Notes: generated by a model not told the origin, from the sequence alone. A stretch of 64,000 nt of DNA from Gp1-AA122 sp036378535 (GCA_036378535.1 DASUWH010000024.1:1-64000), one strand, 5' to 3'; counted from the first letter of the stretch, positions 34,224 to 43,065 are shown. Numbers and translations are program-made.

Positions 34224-34239
34224 TGTGATGCGGCTCACA
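34224..34239. promoter_or_regulatory. CRP/FNR-family type palindrome before the 34274 gene
   Basis: TGTGATGCGGCTCACA is a third perfect TGTGA-N6-TCACA palindrome, 35 bases upstream of the plus-strand gene at 34274. The position is close to the start codon, which would suit a repressor or a site overlapping the promoter. Confidence 0.6.
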
Positions 34240-34273
34240 TCGAGGACAGGCATACGCGGGATAGAGTCGAGAC

Positions 34274-34714
34274 ATGCCTGTCTTTGCCATCCTGACGAAT
34301 CGTAAGCGCGCTCTGATCGCGCTGATTCATGCCGGCGTCTTTTGGGGGTTGGCAGTCCGTGATTTTGCGGTGTCCAGCCGGCTCGGCGGAATTCTGGGGG
34401 GCAGCTCAGGCATGAGCCGCAGCATCGCCTTTTTCGTCGTGTATCTGATTGTGACAATTGTGCTGGGTTATCTGTTGAGTATCTCCAGGTGCGCCAACGA
34501 GCAACTTTACTTTGGCCTGTGCACGGCCAGCGCAAGCACGGGGTTACTGCGAGCTATGGTGGGCGATTCCGCGTTCCCTGCGGGACAGTATCTTCGCATG
34601 GCGCTGCTGGCGTGCGCGGTGCTGGCCGGATTTGTGATCCTGCGGCTGCACTCGGCGCAGCCAATGGCAGTAGCTAATACGTGCGCTCCTGAAGCTGAGA
34701 ACGCGGACCTGTAG
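34274..34714 (+). CDS. Small four-helix membrane protein
   Basis: A 146-residue protein with about four hydrophobic segments (ALIALIHAGVFWGLAV, IAFFVVYLIVTIVLGYLL, LYFGLCTASASTGLLRAMV, LRMALLACAVLAGFVIL). No family recognised; the end is hydrophilic. It is divergent from the TPR genes and each side of the shared promoter region has its own CRP-type palindrome, so it may belong to the same regulon. Confidence 0.6.
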   Translation: MPVFAILTNRKRALIALIHAGVFWGLAVRDFAVSSRLGGILGGSSGMSRSIAFFVVYLIVTIVLGYLLSISRCANEQLYFGLCTASASTGLLRAMVGDSAFPAGQYLRMALLACAVLAGFVILRLHSAQPMAVANTCAPEAENADL

Positions 34715-34806
34715 GCTCCGGTTGACGCGCAACGCCGTCTGTGACCATGACATTTTGTTGCGCCGCCAGTTCGAATTAGCGCGACAATAGGTAATAGGAA
34801 TCGGCT

Positions 34807-35253
34807 ATGTTCGTCCTCATCCTAGCCGCCGGTTCATTTCTGGTATTTCTCGCCGTCCTCGGGTGCCTCCTGGTAGCGCACACACTCGAATCGCGCGAGA
34901 TCACCCGCAAGCGGAACGTGTGGACATCCCGCCACCCGGTGAGATTGCTATCCATCACGCAAGCCTTCGAGCCGGTCTATGCGCCCTTATGGGAGGCGCC
35001 GATTGCAGTCTTGGAACTGGTCAGTTCAGCCAGGTCGGGAGTTGCCGCGGGACGCCTGCAACCCATCTTCCGGCGGGCGGCTTCCTGTTTTCCCGAAATC
35101 TATGAGGGCTGCGAATTCGTGCAATGGCTGGAATTTTTGGAATGTGAGGATCTCGTCTACTGGGATCCTGAACGCAACAAAGTATTCATCAGCGAAAAGG
35201 GCAAAGAATTCCTGGCCAACCGCTTTGTCACCGACGCCCTGCTGGAAGCCTGA
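34807..35253 (+). CDS. Hypothetical membrane-anchored protein
   Basis: A 148-residue protein with an N-terminal hydrophobic segment (FVLILAAGSFLVFLAVLGCL) and a hydrophilic part with segments LLSITQAFEPVYAPLWEAPI, FPEIYEGCEFVQWLEFLECE, DLVYWDPERNKVFISEKGKE. The last third resembles a small winged-helix-like fold, but I recognise no family. A promoter and RBS are not obvious. Confidence 0.55.
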   Translation: MFVLILAAGSFLVFLAVLGCLLVAHTLESREITRKRNVWTSRHPVRLLSITQAFEPVYAPLWEAPIAVLELVSSARSGVAAGRLQPIFRRAASCFPEIYEGCEFVQWLEFLECEDLVYWDPERNKVFISEKGKEFLANRFVTDALLEA

Positions 35254-35416
35254 AAGCCGTCCGGTTCCCCCAACCGTTTTTTTCGACCTGGGACAGCTAA
35301 ACCCAGGAACTGTAATCGCCAGCGCTGATGCTCCTTATAAGTATTTTGAATTTCAGGAACGTCAAGAATCACGGTACATTGCCACCCAGGTGGGCTCGGA
35401 AAACCAAGGGGGCGGT

Positions 35417-35758
35417 GTGAAGATATCCAGGCTGGGGGTACTCGCGTTTGTTCTATTGCTTTGCGCAGGCGTTCTGGCTCAGGAGACTTCTAAACCTGCC
35501 CAGCAAGCTTCGCATTCTCGGCATAGCAAGGTAGTTCGCATGGCTGGCAAGGTCAGTAGTGACGGAACTAAATTCGTGGAAGGCGCAAGGCAGAGGATCT
35601 GGCTCGTCAAGAATGTGGAGATGCTAAAAGGCTACGAGGGCCAGGAGGCCAATCTAAGAGGCGAGGTCGCGCCGGAGACAAACGCTATTCAGGTGCTCTC
35701 CATCAGCCCGCAAGTCAGTCATACGGCGAATTGGGGCGATTCAGCGTTTCGGCGATGA
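35417..35758 (+). CDS. Exported DUF5818-like protein
   Basis: A 113-residue protein. GTG 35417 follows the word AAGGGGGCG. Signal peptide ISRLGVLAFVLLLCAGVLAQ, a basic stretch, then VVRMAGKVSSDGTKFVEGAR, RIWLVKNVEMLKGYEGQEAN and AIQVLSI, a small beta domain of the same type as the 14160 gene. Function unknown. Confidence 0.6.
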   Translation: MKISRLGVLAFVLLLCAGVLAQETSKPAQQASHSRHSKVVRMAGKVSSDGTKFVEGARQRIWLVKNVEMLKGYEGQEANLRGEVAPETNAIQVLSISPQVSHTANWGDSAFRR

Positions 35759-35802
35759 ACGGTTCTCGGGGGAGAGAATGGTGGGGTAGTCATGCCCGAC
35801 CA

Positions 35803-36606
35803 TTATTTCGGGACCCACTGCGGATGCGCGCTGAACAATCCCTGGGTGACGCAGATCTGGTAGGCGAGGAAAACTCCGAAGCACAGACTGACTAATCCGG
35901 CAGCCAGGCCGAACTTGCGGTTCAGGTTCTGAAACCGATTGCCGAAGAAGCGGAAGGTGGAGGCGATGCTCATGGTGATGAGCATCATGCCGGCGATGGT
36001 GCCCACGCCGAAGACGATCAGATAAGCGATGGCCCAGCGCGGATTGCGGATACTGGCCAGAATCAGCAGGGTGACCGCGGCCGAACCTGCCAGCCCATGC
36101 ACGATCCCAATCAGCAGCGGTCGCAGCATCTGGTAGACGCCCTTATTCCCGAATTTCTCGTCCAGATGCGCGACGCTGGCCTCCAACTCCGGGTGCGAAT
36201 GCTCCGGCCCGTGCTCATGGGGATGGTCGTGAACCAGGTCTCCGTGATGATGAGGATGTGAGTGCACCAGGTTTCCGGCTGACCCGCCCGCCGGGACGGA
36301 AGGCAGACCCTGGAAAAAACTGGTCAGGTTCCAGCCGCCCAGCACGATCAGCATCACCCCGACCGAAAGCTCCATGCCCAGGCCAATGCGCGGCGGAATT
36401 ACCAGATTAAAAAGAATGATGGCGGTGCCCACGGCGAAGATCGTCACCGTGTGGCCGAGTCCCCAGAAAGCTCCGACCAAAGCGGCCCGCCCGGTGTTGG
36501 GTTGCTGGCTGACTATTGTGGTTACCGCGATCACGTGATCGGGATCGGTGGCATGACGCATGCCGAGGAAAAAGCCCACCGCGATGATGGATAGCAAACC
36601 GACCAT
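35803..36606 (-). CDS. Nickel/cobalt transporter-like protein (UreH/NicO type)
   Basis: A 267-residue membrane protein with six or seven hydrophobic segments. The signature GMRHATDPDHVIAV (His and Asp) is the metal-coordination motif of the NiCoT/UreH group, followed later by GIVHGLAGSAAVTLLIL. A long His-rich loop (HSHPHHHGDLVHDHPHEHGP) lies between them and may store or filter metal. The likely substrate is Ni2+ or Co2+; no urease or hydrogenase gene is in the window. ATG 36606 (MVGLLSI) is chosen; the open frame extends to 36753 without membrane-protein character. It is divergent from the 36757 gene. Confidence 0.85.
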   Translation of the reverse strand: MVGLLSIIAVGFFLGMRHATDPDHVIAVTTIVSQQPNTGRAALVGAFWGLGHTVTIFAVGTAIILFNLVIPPRIGLGMELSVGVMLIVLGGWNLTSFFQGLPSVPAGGSAGNLVHSHPHHHGDLVHDHPHEHGPEHSHPELEASVAHLDEKFGNKGVYQMLRPLLIGIVHGLAGSAAVTLLILASIRNPRWAIAYLIVFGVGTIAGMMLITMSIASTFRFFGNRFQNLNRKFGLAAGLVSLCFGVFLAYQICVTQGLFSAHPQWVPK

Positions 36607-36756
36607 GAATGTTCCAGTAGTGTAACCCCGCGGGGAGCATGGCGGATACGCTACTCCCGACGGGCACAATGAATTCGGCGAGCAGGAACGATTTGTGCAT
36701 ATCCAGACCTGGGTGAGGCAGTTGCAAACACAGCCTCCGGCGGCGACAATCAATCG

Positions 36757-37179
36757 GTGAGCAAGAAAGCCGAATCCAGCAAGCGAATGGCGCGGACTGC
36801 GTCGCGCAAAGGAAGTGCCTCGGTCTCATCAGCCGTAAGCCGCTCATTTCGCCCGGGTGCGATTGTGCTCGCCACTCTCCGCGATCCCAGAGAAAAATTC
36901 TGGGGAGCGCTCCTGGCAATGGATCCGGCCGGCGTCAGCTTGCAGGGGCTGGAGCTGTCGTCCTTCGAAGATGCAACCTCCGCCGTGATCGCGGGAGAAT
37001 CGCTCCACACCGCCGTTCTGTTCTTTCCCATGCACCGGGTTGAGCGCATCGAGCTGGATATGCCGGAAGGCACTCTGCCGTCGTTATCGCAACGATTCCA
37101 GTCGCGCACCGGCATGGACGCCGGCGCGGCTCTCACCCAGACAGCTGACTATGGCGCAGCCAGGAAAGCGGGCGTGTGA
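36757..37179 (+). CDS. Conserved hypothetical protein upstream of the phosphatidyltransferase gene
   Basis: A 140-residue soluble protein with a basic Ser-rich N-terminus followed by FRPGAIVLATLRDPREKFWG, ALLAMDPAGVSLQGLELSSF, HTAVLFFPMHRVERIELDMP. The middle resembles a small beta-barrel (Sm-like) fold with VxxxLRxPREKxWG at the start; I recognise it only as an acidobacterial conserved protein. It starts with GTG. Its stop overlaps the GTG of the next gene (GTGA), so the two are translated together. Confidence 0.6.
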   Translation: MSKKAESSKRMARTASRKGSASVSSAVSRSFRPGAIVLATLRDPREKFWGALLAMDPAGVSLQGLELSSFEDATSAVIAGESLHTAVLFFPMHRVERIELDMPEGTLPSLSQRFQSRTGMDAGAALTQTADYGAARKAGV

Positions 37180-37766
37180 AAGTTTCCAGCATCCTTTCCG
37201 CTCCCAACCAGCTCACGCTGTTGCGCATGGTATTCCTGCCTTTCATCGTCAACAGCCTGGTTGACAATCATTACCGCACCGCCATGATCCTGTTCGTGCT
37301 GGCGGGCCTGAGCGATGCCCTGGACGGATTCCTGGCCCGCACCCTGCACCAGCAGAGCATGTTGGGACAGTACCTCGATCCGATCGCCGACAAACTGCTC
37401 CTGAGCACCATGTTCATGGTGCTGTCGATCCTCCACAAGATTCCCTGGAAGTTCACGGTGCTGGTGTTCAGCCGCGACGTATCGATCTTAGGCGTGGGGA
37501 CGGTTCTCTACGCGATTGCCGGCCTGCGGGATTTTCGTCCCAGCATCTTTGGCAAAGCCAATACCCTGGCCCAAGTCATCACCGTGGTCTTCGTCATGTT
37601 GATGGTGATATACCCGGCGCGCTGGGTCTACATTATTCGCTGGGCGGGCCTGCGCGCTACGTTCACCTTCACGATCATCTCAGCTCTGCATTACATCTAC
37701 CTGGTCGGCATCCGGCTGCGCACCCACAACCATAGTTCCAGCCTTGTGCATGCACCGGGGCGGTAG
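37176..37766 (+). CDS. pgsA: CDP-alcohol phosphatidyltransferase (PgsA type)
   Basis: A 196-residue membrane enzyme that makes phosphatidylglycerol-type or cardiolipin precursors by joining CDP-diacylglycerol and an alcohol. The family motif is complete: Asp47-x2-Asp50-Gly-x2-Ala-Arg55, then Gly64-x3-Asp68-x3-Asp72 (SDALDGFLAR and GQYLDPIADK). Six membrane segments follow. The acceptor alcohol (glycerol-3-phosphate or other) cannot be fixed from sequence. It overlaps the upstream gene by four bases. Confidence 0.85.
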   Translation: MKVSSILSAPNQLTLLRMVFLPFIVNSLVDNHYRTAMILFVLAGLSDALDGFLARTLHQQSMLGQYLDPIADKLLLSTMFMVLSILHKIPWKFTVLVFSRDVSILGVGTVLYAIAGLRDFRPSIFGKANTLAQVITVVFVMLMVIYPARWVYIIRWAGLRATFTFTIISALHYIYLVGIRLRTHNHSSSLVHAPGR

Positions 37767-37797
37767 CAGGGCAGAGAAGTTGGCTTTCTAACTTAAC

Positions 37798-38100
37798 CCT
37801 AATACGAACATCACCATCAGCAACAATGCTGGACGCGGAATTTTTTCCAGCATTCACATGACTATTCGACTGAAGGTAGCAATTATCACTGGAAACGGTG
37901 CCGAAGGTATCCGCGTGCAGGATGGGTCGGTGTTGCGGACGGACTTTGTAGCGCCGATCGTGAACAACATCACCGGAAACGGAACGGCAGGTGTTAATTT
38001 AGGAGACTTTGCGCACGCTTTTTTCGGGAACGACAGATCCCATCAACATAACGGACAATCTGGGCGGCACCGACGTCTACTACGCGGGACACCATTACCC
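37798..38100 (+). pseudogene. C-terminal remnant of a right-handed beta-helix gene
   Basis: The sequence encodes NITISNNAGRGI, then in the frame of 37858 IITGNGAEGIRVQDGSVLRT, IVNNITGNGTAGVNLGDFAH, AFF, and after a one-base shift at a T run near 38020 SGTTDPINITDNLGGTDVYY. This matches the last coils and the GT-D-x-N-xT-xN-L-xGTD end of secreted beta-helix proteins like that at 27985. The N-terminal half is absent, so only the tail remains. The frame of the phosphatidyltransferase gene ends 31 bases before it. Confidence 0.7.
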
Positions 38101-39003
38101 ATTGGCCGAAGCCTCGGATTTCTTGCCGGCACGCTCGCGCAGCAGCGCAATGAAGGCGGTGCTGGAGCGAGGCAAGGTCCGGTCGCGCCGATAGGCTAGG
38201 CCAAGTTCCCGCCACAGTTCGGCGTCTTCCAACTCAATCAGCTTAACGCGGCCAGCCTCCACTTCGTCTCGGGCGAAGGCCGCACTGATAAGAGAAACGC
38301 CGAGGTCGGCAGCCACGAAGCTCTTGATCATGCCCACGCTGGGAAGTTCCATGCGTACCTGCATTTCGGAGGCATACTCACGAAATAAGCGATCCATCCA
38401 CCGCCGGCTGTGGCCGGTTTTGGGTAAGAGCAGCGGTTGTTTGACGATGTCCCTTACTGCGACCGCCCTCTGCTTGGATAACGGATTCTTAGGGCTGACC
38501 ATCAGCATCAACTTATCGCGGAAGACCGGCTGCGTCTTTAAACTCGACGATTTCACCGGCAGTGTAACGATACCCACATCAATCGCGCCCGCCTCGAGCT
38601 TTTCCAGAATCTTATAGCTGAAATTGCGGTAGATGCTGATTTGAACAGCGGGATAGCGGCGGCAGTATTCCGCGAAAACTTCCGGAAGAACGTATAAGCA
38701 AGTCGCCTCATTGGCGCCAACCAGCAGCGTGCCCCGTGGCGTGCGGCCATGGTCGGCGACCGCCATCAGCGATTCGTCGCGCATGTTCTTGAGGCGCTCA
38801 GCGTATTCATAAAAGACCTGGCCGGCAGGAGTCAGCTTCACGGATTTTCCGGAGCGATCGAGCAACCGGTCTCCGTACTCCTGCTCCAGTTGCCGGATTT
38901 GAGCGCTAACCGCCGACTGGGATCGAAACACTTTCTCACCGGCGCGCGAGAAACTGCCCTGCTTGGCAACTTCCAGAAACGTGATGAGCTGGTCAAAGTC
39001 CAT
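38095..39003 (-). CDS. LysR-family transcription regulator
   Basis: A 302-residue regulator. The winged-helix domain lies at the start (FDQLITFLEVAKQGSFSRAG, then SQSAVSAQIRQLEQEYGDRL and KLTPAGQVFYEYAERL), followed by the two-lobed ligand domain (GTLLVGANEATCLYVLPEVF, LEAGAIDVGIVTLP, GVSLISAAFARDEVEAGRV). The ligand is not known. It is divergent from the protein kinase gene, with 133 bases between starts; LysR proteins often control the neighbouring divergent gene. ATG 39003 (MDFDQL) is chosen over one 39 bases upstream. Confidence 0.93.
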   Translation of the reverse strand: MDFDQLITFLEVAKQGSFSRAGEKVFRSQSAVSAQIRQLEQEYGDRLLDRSGKSVKLTPAGQVFYEYAERLKNMRDESLMAVADHGRTPRGTLLVGANEATCLYVLPEVFAEYCRRYPAVQISIYRNFSYKILEKLEAGAIDVGIVTLPVKSSSLKTQPVFRDKLMLMVSPKNPLSKQRAVAVRDIVKQPLLLPKTGHSRRWMDRLFREYASEMQVRMELPSVGMIKSFVAADLGVSLISAAFARDEVEAGRVKLIELEDAELWRELGLAYRRDRTLPRSSTAFIALLRERAGKKSEASANG

Positions 39004-39136
39004 GAGGTTGTCGCCGATTATAACGGAGTGCACAACTTTCAATCTGTGTCTTGGACCTTTTCTCAGAGAGGAAGGCTGGGTCGCGTTGACGGACCTCCGA
39101 CTGCCAGCCTAGGATGACTTCCCAGAGGAGCTGATC

Positions 39137-41245
39137 GTGATCGGCGAAGTTCTGGGCCACTACCACGTCCTGTCCAAAATTGGCGAAGGAGGGATGGGCG
39201 TCGTCTATCGTGCTCGCGATGAAGTCTTGCACCGCGACGTGGCCTTGAAAGTAGTCACCCGGGGTGCCGGGCTGGCCAGTCAGAATCTGCTGCATGAAGC
39301 GCGCGCATCTTCCGCTCTGAGCCATCCCAACATCTGCACGATCTACGAAGTGGGTGAGACTAGCGGCGAGCTGTACATCGTCATGGAGCTGGTCGAGGGC
39401 AAATCTCTGGCCTCTCTGATCGGTGACACCGGGCTAGCTATTGAATCCGTGCTGCGGTACGGTGCGCAAATCGCAAATGCGCTGGGGCGCGCTCATGACC
39501 GCGGCATCATCCACCGCGATCTCAAAAGCGCGAACATCGTTATTACCGGCCAGGGACTGGTCAAGGTCCTCGATTTCGGTTTAGCTAAACGTGTCGGAAG
39601 CGGGCTGTTCGATGGCGCCACGAAGTCGTTGGTGACCAGTCAGCAGACTTCCAGTATGAGTGGCACTCTGCCATACATGCCGCCCGAAGTGTTGCGCGGC
39701 GAAAGTTTCGATCATCGCGGTGACTTGTGGGCGTTAGGGGTTGTCCTCTACGAGGCGGCTTCAGGACGGATGCCTTTCGATGGGCGCACTGGTTTTGAGA
39801 TCAGCGCGGCCATCATGAACGAAATGCCCAAGCCCCTCGGTCCACCTGTTCCTCCTGGCCTATGGGCTACGATCCAGCGCTGCCTGTCCAAGGACCCTGT
39901 CCAGCGCTACCAAACAGCCGGTGAAATTCAGGCGGCCTTGGAAGCGGTGCAGTCCGCATTGATCGTGGGCGCCGACACCAGCCCTGATCGAAGTGCCCCC
40001 AGAACCACCATGATGCACAGCGTGCGCCACGTGCACGTGAAAAAAGGAGATTTCCTTCTGCTGGTCGGCACCACCAAAGGCGCCTTTCTTCTGCGCTCGA
40101 ACCGCCAGCGAACCCGGTGGGAAGTAGGCGGACCTTATTTCCACGGCCATGCCGTTTACGCCATGGCTTACGATGATCGCGGCGGCCACCACCGGCTTTG
40201 GGCCTCGACCTCCAGCTATTGGGGCACGCTTCTCCGCTCCAGCGACGACTTCGGCAAGAGCTGGACTAATCCCGCGCAGGCTCCGATTCGTTTTCCCGCC
40301 GATACCGGTGTTTCTCTGAAAAATATCTGGCAGATCTGCCTGGGGCGGCCCCATGAACCTGACGTGCTCTACTGCGGGGTTGAACCCGCCGCACTGTTTG
40401 AGAGCCGCGATGGTGGAGATACCTGGGCCCTGGTGCGAAGTCTCTTCGATCATCCCCACCGTCCCCGCTGGCTGCCCGGGAACGGAGGGTTAGCGCTGCA
40501 TACGATCGTGCTTGACCCCTCGAACAGCGAGCGCATGTATGTGGCAATCTCTTCCGGCGGCGTTTACCGCACCGACGACGGGGGGCACACCTGGGCGGCG
40601 CGCAACCAGGGTGTGCGCGTCGTCTTTGCGCCCGCCAAGTATCCGGAGTTTGGACAATGTGTTCACAAGATCGCCCTGCATACCGCGCGTCCGGAACGCC
40701 TCTTCCTGCAAAATCACTGGGGCGTGTATCGGAGCAACGACTGCGGCGACAACTGGTCGGATATCGCCAATGGTCTGCCTTCGGATTTCGGCTTTTCCGT
40801 GGTCTGTCATCCCAGAAACCCTGACTGCGTTTACATTGTGCCGGTGGAATCGGACGAGTTCCGCTGTACCTGCGATGGCCGCTTGCGGGTCTATCGCACT
40901 CGCAACGCGGGTGCCTCCTGGGAGCCACTCATGCGCGGCTTGCCCCAAAAGGGAGCTTACGAAACCGTTCTGCGCGATGCCCTGGCGATCGATTCTTGCG
41001 ATCCCGCGGGAATCTATTTCGGCACGCGCAGCGGACAGCTCTTCGCCTCCACCGACGAAGGTAAGTCCTGGAAGAAGATTCTGGACGGGCTTCCCTCGGT
41101 GGTTTGTGTCAAACACGCCCTGGTCGGAGATTCCTCGTCCCCGGTGAAGGTCAAGTCGCAATCGACTGGCGTGACGTCAACCCGGAAGCCAACTGCCAGG
41201 CATGGGAGCATTAAATCCACCTCGCGGACACGAGGACGACGCTAA
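39137..41245 (+). CDS. Serine/threonine protein kinase fused to a BNR/sialidase-like propeller
   Basis: A 702-residue two-part protein. Residues 1-275 are a Hanks-type kinase: P-loop GEGGMGVVYRA (16-26), invariant Lys38 (VALKVV), HRDLKSANIVI (126-136), DFGLAK (146-151) and PEVL; all catalytic residues are present. No membrane segment follows. Residues about 300-680 form a beta-propeller with BNR/Asp-box words (SSDDFGKSWTN, SRDGGDTWALV, RTDDGGHTWAA, STDEGKSWKKI), of the WD40/YVTN/BNR-like type that elsewhere occurs as a separate protein, often beside a MoaD/ThiS gene. The next gene here is exactly such a MoaD/ThiS protein, two bases on. The fusion suggests the propeller senses or recruits kinase targets. 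Confidence 0.9.
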   Translation: MIGEVLGHYHVLSKIGEGGMGVVYRARDEVLHRDVALKVVTRGAGLASQNLLHEARASSALSHPNICTIYEVGETSGELYIVMELVEGKSLASLIGDTGLAIESVLRYGAQIANALGRAHDRGIIHRDLKSANIVITGQGLVKVLDFGLAKRVGSGLFDGATKSLVTSQQTSSMSGTLPYMPPEVLRGESFDHRGDLWALGVVLYEAASGRMPFDGRTGFEISAAIMNEMPKPLGPPVPPGLWATIQRCLSKDPVQRYQTAGEIQAALEAVQSALIVGADTSPDRSAPRTTMMHSVRHVHVKKGDFLLLVGTTKGAFLLRSNRQRTRWEVGGPYFHGHAVYAMAYDDRGGHHRLWASTSSYWGTLLRSSDDFGKSWTNPAQAPIRFPADTGVSLKNIWQICLGRPHEPDVLYCGVEPAALFESRDGGDTWALVRSLFDHPHRPRWLPGNGGLALHTIVLDPSNSERMYVAISSGGVYRTDDGGHTWAARNQGVRVVFAPAKYPEFGQCVHKIALHTARPERLFLQNHWGVYRSNDCGDNWSDIANGLPSDFGFSVVCHPRNPDCVYIVPVESDEFRCTCDGRLRVYRTRNAGASWEPLMRGLPQKGAYETVLRDALAIDSCDPAGIYFGTRSGQLFASTDEGKSWKKILDGLPSVVCVKHALVGDSSSPVKVKSQSTGVTSTRKPTARHGSIKSTSRTRGRR

Positions 41246-41247
41246 CC

Positions 41248-41547
41248 TTGCCTATCACCTTTTACATACCCGGCGCTCTCCGCGGTTTCACCGCTGGACG
41301 GGCCACCGTCGAATTAGCGTCGTCACCAACTCTCGTCGGCGACGCGCTCAAAGAACTCTGGAATCTTTATCCCGGGATTCGCGATCGCGTGGCCACCGAG
41401 CAAGGCGAGGTCCGCCAGCACATCAACATCTTCGTCGGAAACGAAGACATCCGGTTCACTGGTGGCTTAGCCACGGCGCTAACACCCGACGCCAAAATTT
41501 CAATTGTGCCGGCCGTGAGCGGCGGTTCAACCCGATACTTAGACTAG
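41248..41547 (+). CDS. MoaD/ThiS-like small sulfur-carrier protein
   Basis: A 99-residue ubiquitin-fold protein (ITFYIPGALRGFTAGRATVE, SSPTLVGDALKELWNLYPGI, INIFVGNEDIRFTGGLATAL, ISIVPAVSGG). In MoaD and ThiS the protein ends in Gly-Gly, which is activated by adenylation; here Gly-Gly is followed by STRYLD, so processing would be needed or the protein does not act as a carrier. TTG start two bases after the stop of the kinase-propeller gene. Pairing of such a protein with a BNR propeller gene is recurrent in bacteria. Confidence 0.75.
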   Translation: MPITFYIPGALRGFTAGRATVELASSPTLVGDALKELWNLYPGIRDRVATEQGEVRQHINIFVGNEDIRFTGGLATALTPDAKISIVPAVSGGSTRYLD

Positions 41548-41717
41548 GTAATTGGACCCGACCATGACCCTCAGCCCGCCCTCTATGAACGATGGTGCGG
41601 AGCGTATCTGACTTTCCGTGTTACTTTGTGAATATCCGGAACCCTGCACACTTCGAACTTCTGGCCATAGCAGTCCGGGTGCGCCACGTAATCCCGTAAT
41701 GAAAGGTATTCAAGAGC

Positions 41718-41930
41718 ATGGCGCCCCCATTTCTACAACGTCTCCTCGAAAACTTGTGCCCACATCGTTTCTCCTGGCCGCATAGCGGAGTTCATGGCCA
41801 GGACTATCAAATATGTTTGATTTGCGGCGCGGCCTACAAGTACGACTGGACAACCATGCAGCGCACCGGCCGGCTGGCACCCCCGCCGGATCGACTACTT
41901 TCCGAGACCCGGTCTGGATCAAACGATTAG
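41718..41930 (+). CDS. Small zinc-ribbon-like conserved protein
   Basis: A 70-residue protein with NLCPHRFSWPHSG and YQICLICGAAYKYDWTTMQ, giving a CxHx..CxxC pattern likely to bind zinc. The YDWTTMxRTGR segment is conserved in acidobacterial proteins I know of, function unknown. It lies in the 41548-42021 gap and converges with ruvB. Confidence 0.55.
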   Translation: MAPPFLQRLLENLCPHRFSWPHSGVHGQDYQICLICGAAYKYDWTTMQRTGRLAPPPDRLLSETRSGSND

Positions 41931-42021
41931 GTCAGCGCAAAGCCCAGCTTAGCAGGCTGAATGGCCTGAAGCCGCGCCCTGCCGAATGGCGTTCTTTACC
42001 AGCAGTGCCTGAGACCGACAC

Positions 42022-43065
42022 CTAAAACAGAGAGCTCTGTCTCCGATTCGGCGTGATTCCAAAATGCTCGTAAGCAAGCTGGGTCGCGACCCGTCCTCGC
42101 GGCGTTCGGTCTAAGAAGCCGATTTGGATCAGGAATGGCTCGTAGATTTCTTCGATCGCATCCGATTCTTCTGCCAGGGCCGCGGCTAGCGTGTTCACAC
42201 CCACCGGGCCTCCCTGGTATTTCTCGATGATCGTGAGCAGCAGTTTGCGGTCGATCTCATCAAAACCGTGGCGGTCGACTTCCAGCATTTGCAGCGCAGC
42301 CTGGGCGGTCGGCAGGTCAATCTTTCCGCCGCCCCGTACCTGGGCGTAGTCACGCACGCGCCTGAGCAGCCGGTTTGCAATTCTTGGCGTCCCTCGGGAC
42401 CGGCTGGCAACCTCCAGGGCGCCTTCACGGTCAATCTGCACCCCCAAGATTTCCGCCGAGCGCTCCACGATAATCTGCAGGTCCTTGTGCGTATAGAATT
42501 CCAGCCGGAGCACGATACCGAAACGCGAGCGCAGCGGGGCCGAAAGCAGTCCCGCGCGCGTGGTAGCCCCCACAAAAGTGAATGGCTTCACGTCCATGGT
42601 GTGCGTGCGCGCCGCCGGGCCCTGGCCGATGATGATATCCAGCTTGTAATCTTCCAGCGCCGAATACAGCAGCTCTTCCAGGGCGGGCTGCAGCCGGTGC
42701 ACCTCATCGATGAACAGCACCTGCTTATCGCGGAGGTTGGTAAGAATCGCCGTCAGATCGCCCTTAATCTGCAGCGTCGGCCCGGAAGTTTGCTGAAAAT
42801 CAACCCCCAGTTCGTTCGCGATGATGGTAGCGAGGGTGGTTTTGCCTAATCCCGGCGGCCCATAGAGCAGAACGTGATCGAGCGCGTCGCCGCGTGACCG
42901 GGCGGCTTCGATGGCCACCGAGAGGTTCTCCTTTACTTTGTTTTGCCCGATGAATTCGCCCAGCCGCTTGGGCCGCAGCTTCAGCTCAAAGGAAGAGTCG
43001 TCCTCAACCGGCGCAGCCGAGACAATGCGGTCCTTCAAATTGGGATTTTCTTTGATGGAAGCCAC
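42022..43065 (-). CDS. ruvB: Holliday junction branch migration ATPase RuvB
   Basis: A 347-residue AAA+ motor that drives branch migration of Holliday junctions together with RuvA. Landmarks: RPKRLGEFIGQ at the start of the core, Walker A GPPGLGKTT (69-77), Walker B LFIDEVHRL (117-125), GATTRAG (166-172), the arginine finger region PLRSRFGI, and the C-terminal winged helix ending IGFLDRTPRGRVATQLAYEH. ruvA and ruvC are not next to it. The C-terminus is NRRQSSLF. Complete and likely functional. Confidence 0.97.
   Translation of the reverse strand: MASIKENPNLKDRIVSAAPVEDDSSFELKLRPKRLGEFIGQNKVKENLSVAIEAARSRGDALDHVLLYGPPGLGKTTLATIIANELGVDFQQTSGPTLQIKGDLTAILTNLRDKQVLFIDEVHRLQPALEELLYSALEDYKLDIIIGQGPAARTHTMDVKPFTFVGATTRAGLLSAPLRSRFGIVLRLEFYTHKDLQIIVERSAEILGVQIDREGALEVASRSRGTPRIANRLLRRVRDYAQVRGGGKIDLPTAQAALQMLEVDRHGFDEIDRKLLLTIIEKYQGGPVGVNTLAAALAEESDAIEEIYEPFLIQIGFLDRTPRGRVATQLAYEHFGITPNRRQSSLF

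Noticed and set aside
36607..36756. A metal riboswitch before the nickel/cobalt transporter gene
   Set aside because: The 150-base divergent gap shows none of the conserved blocks of cobalamin or NiCo riboswitches that I can recognise.
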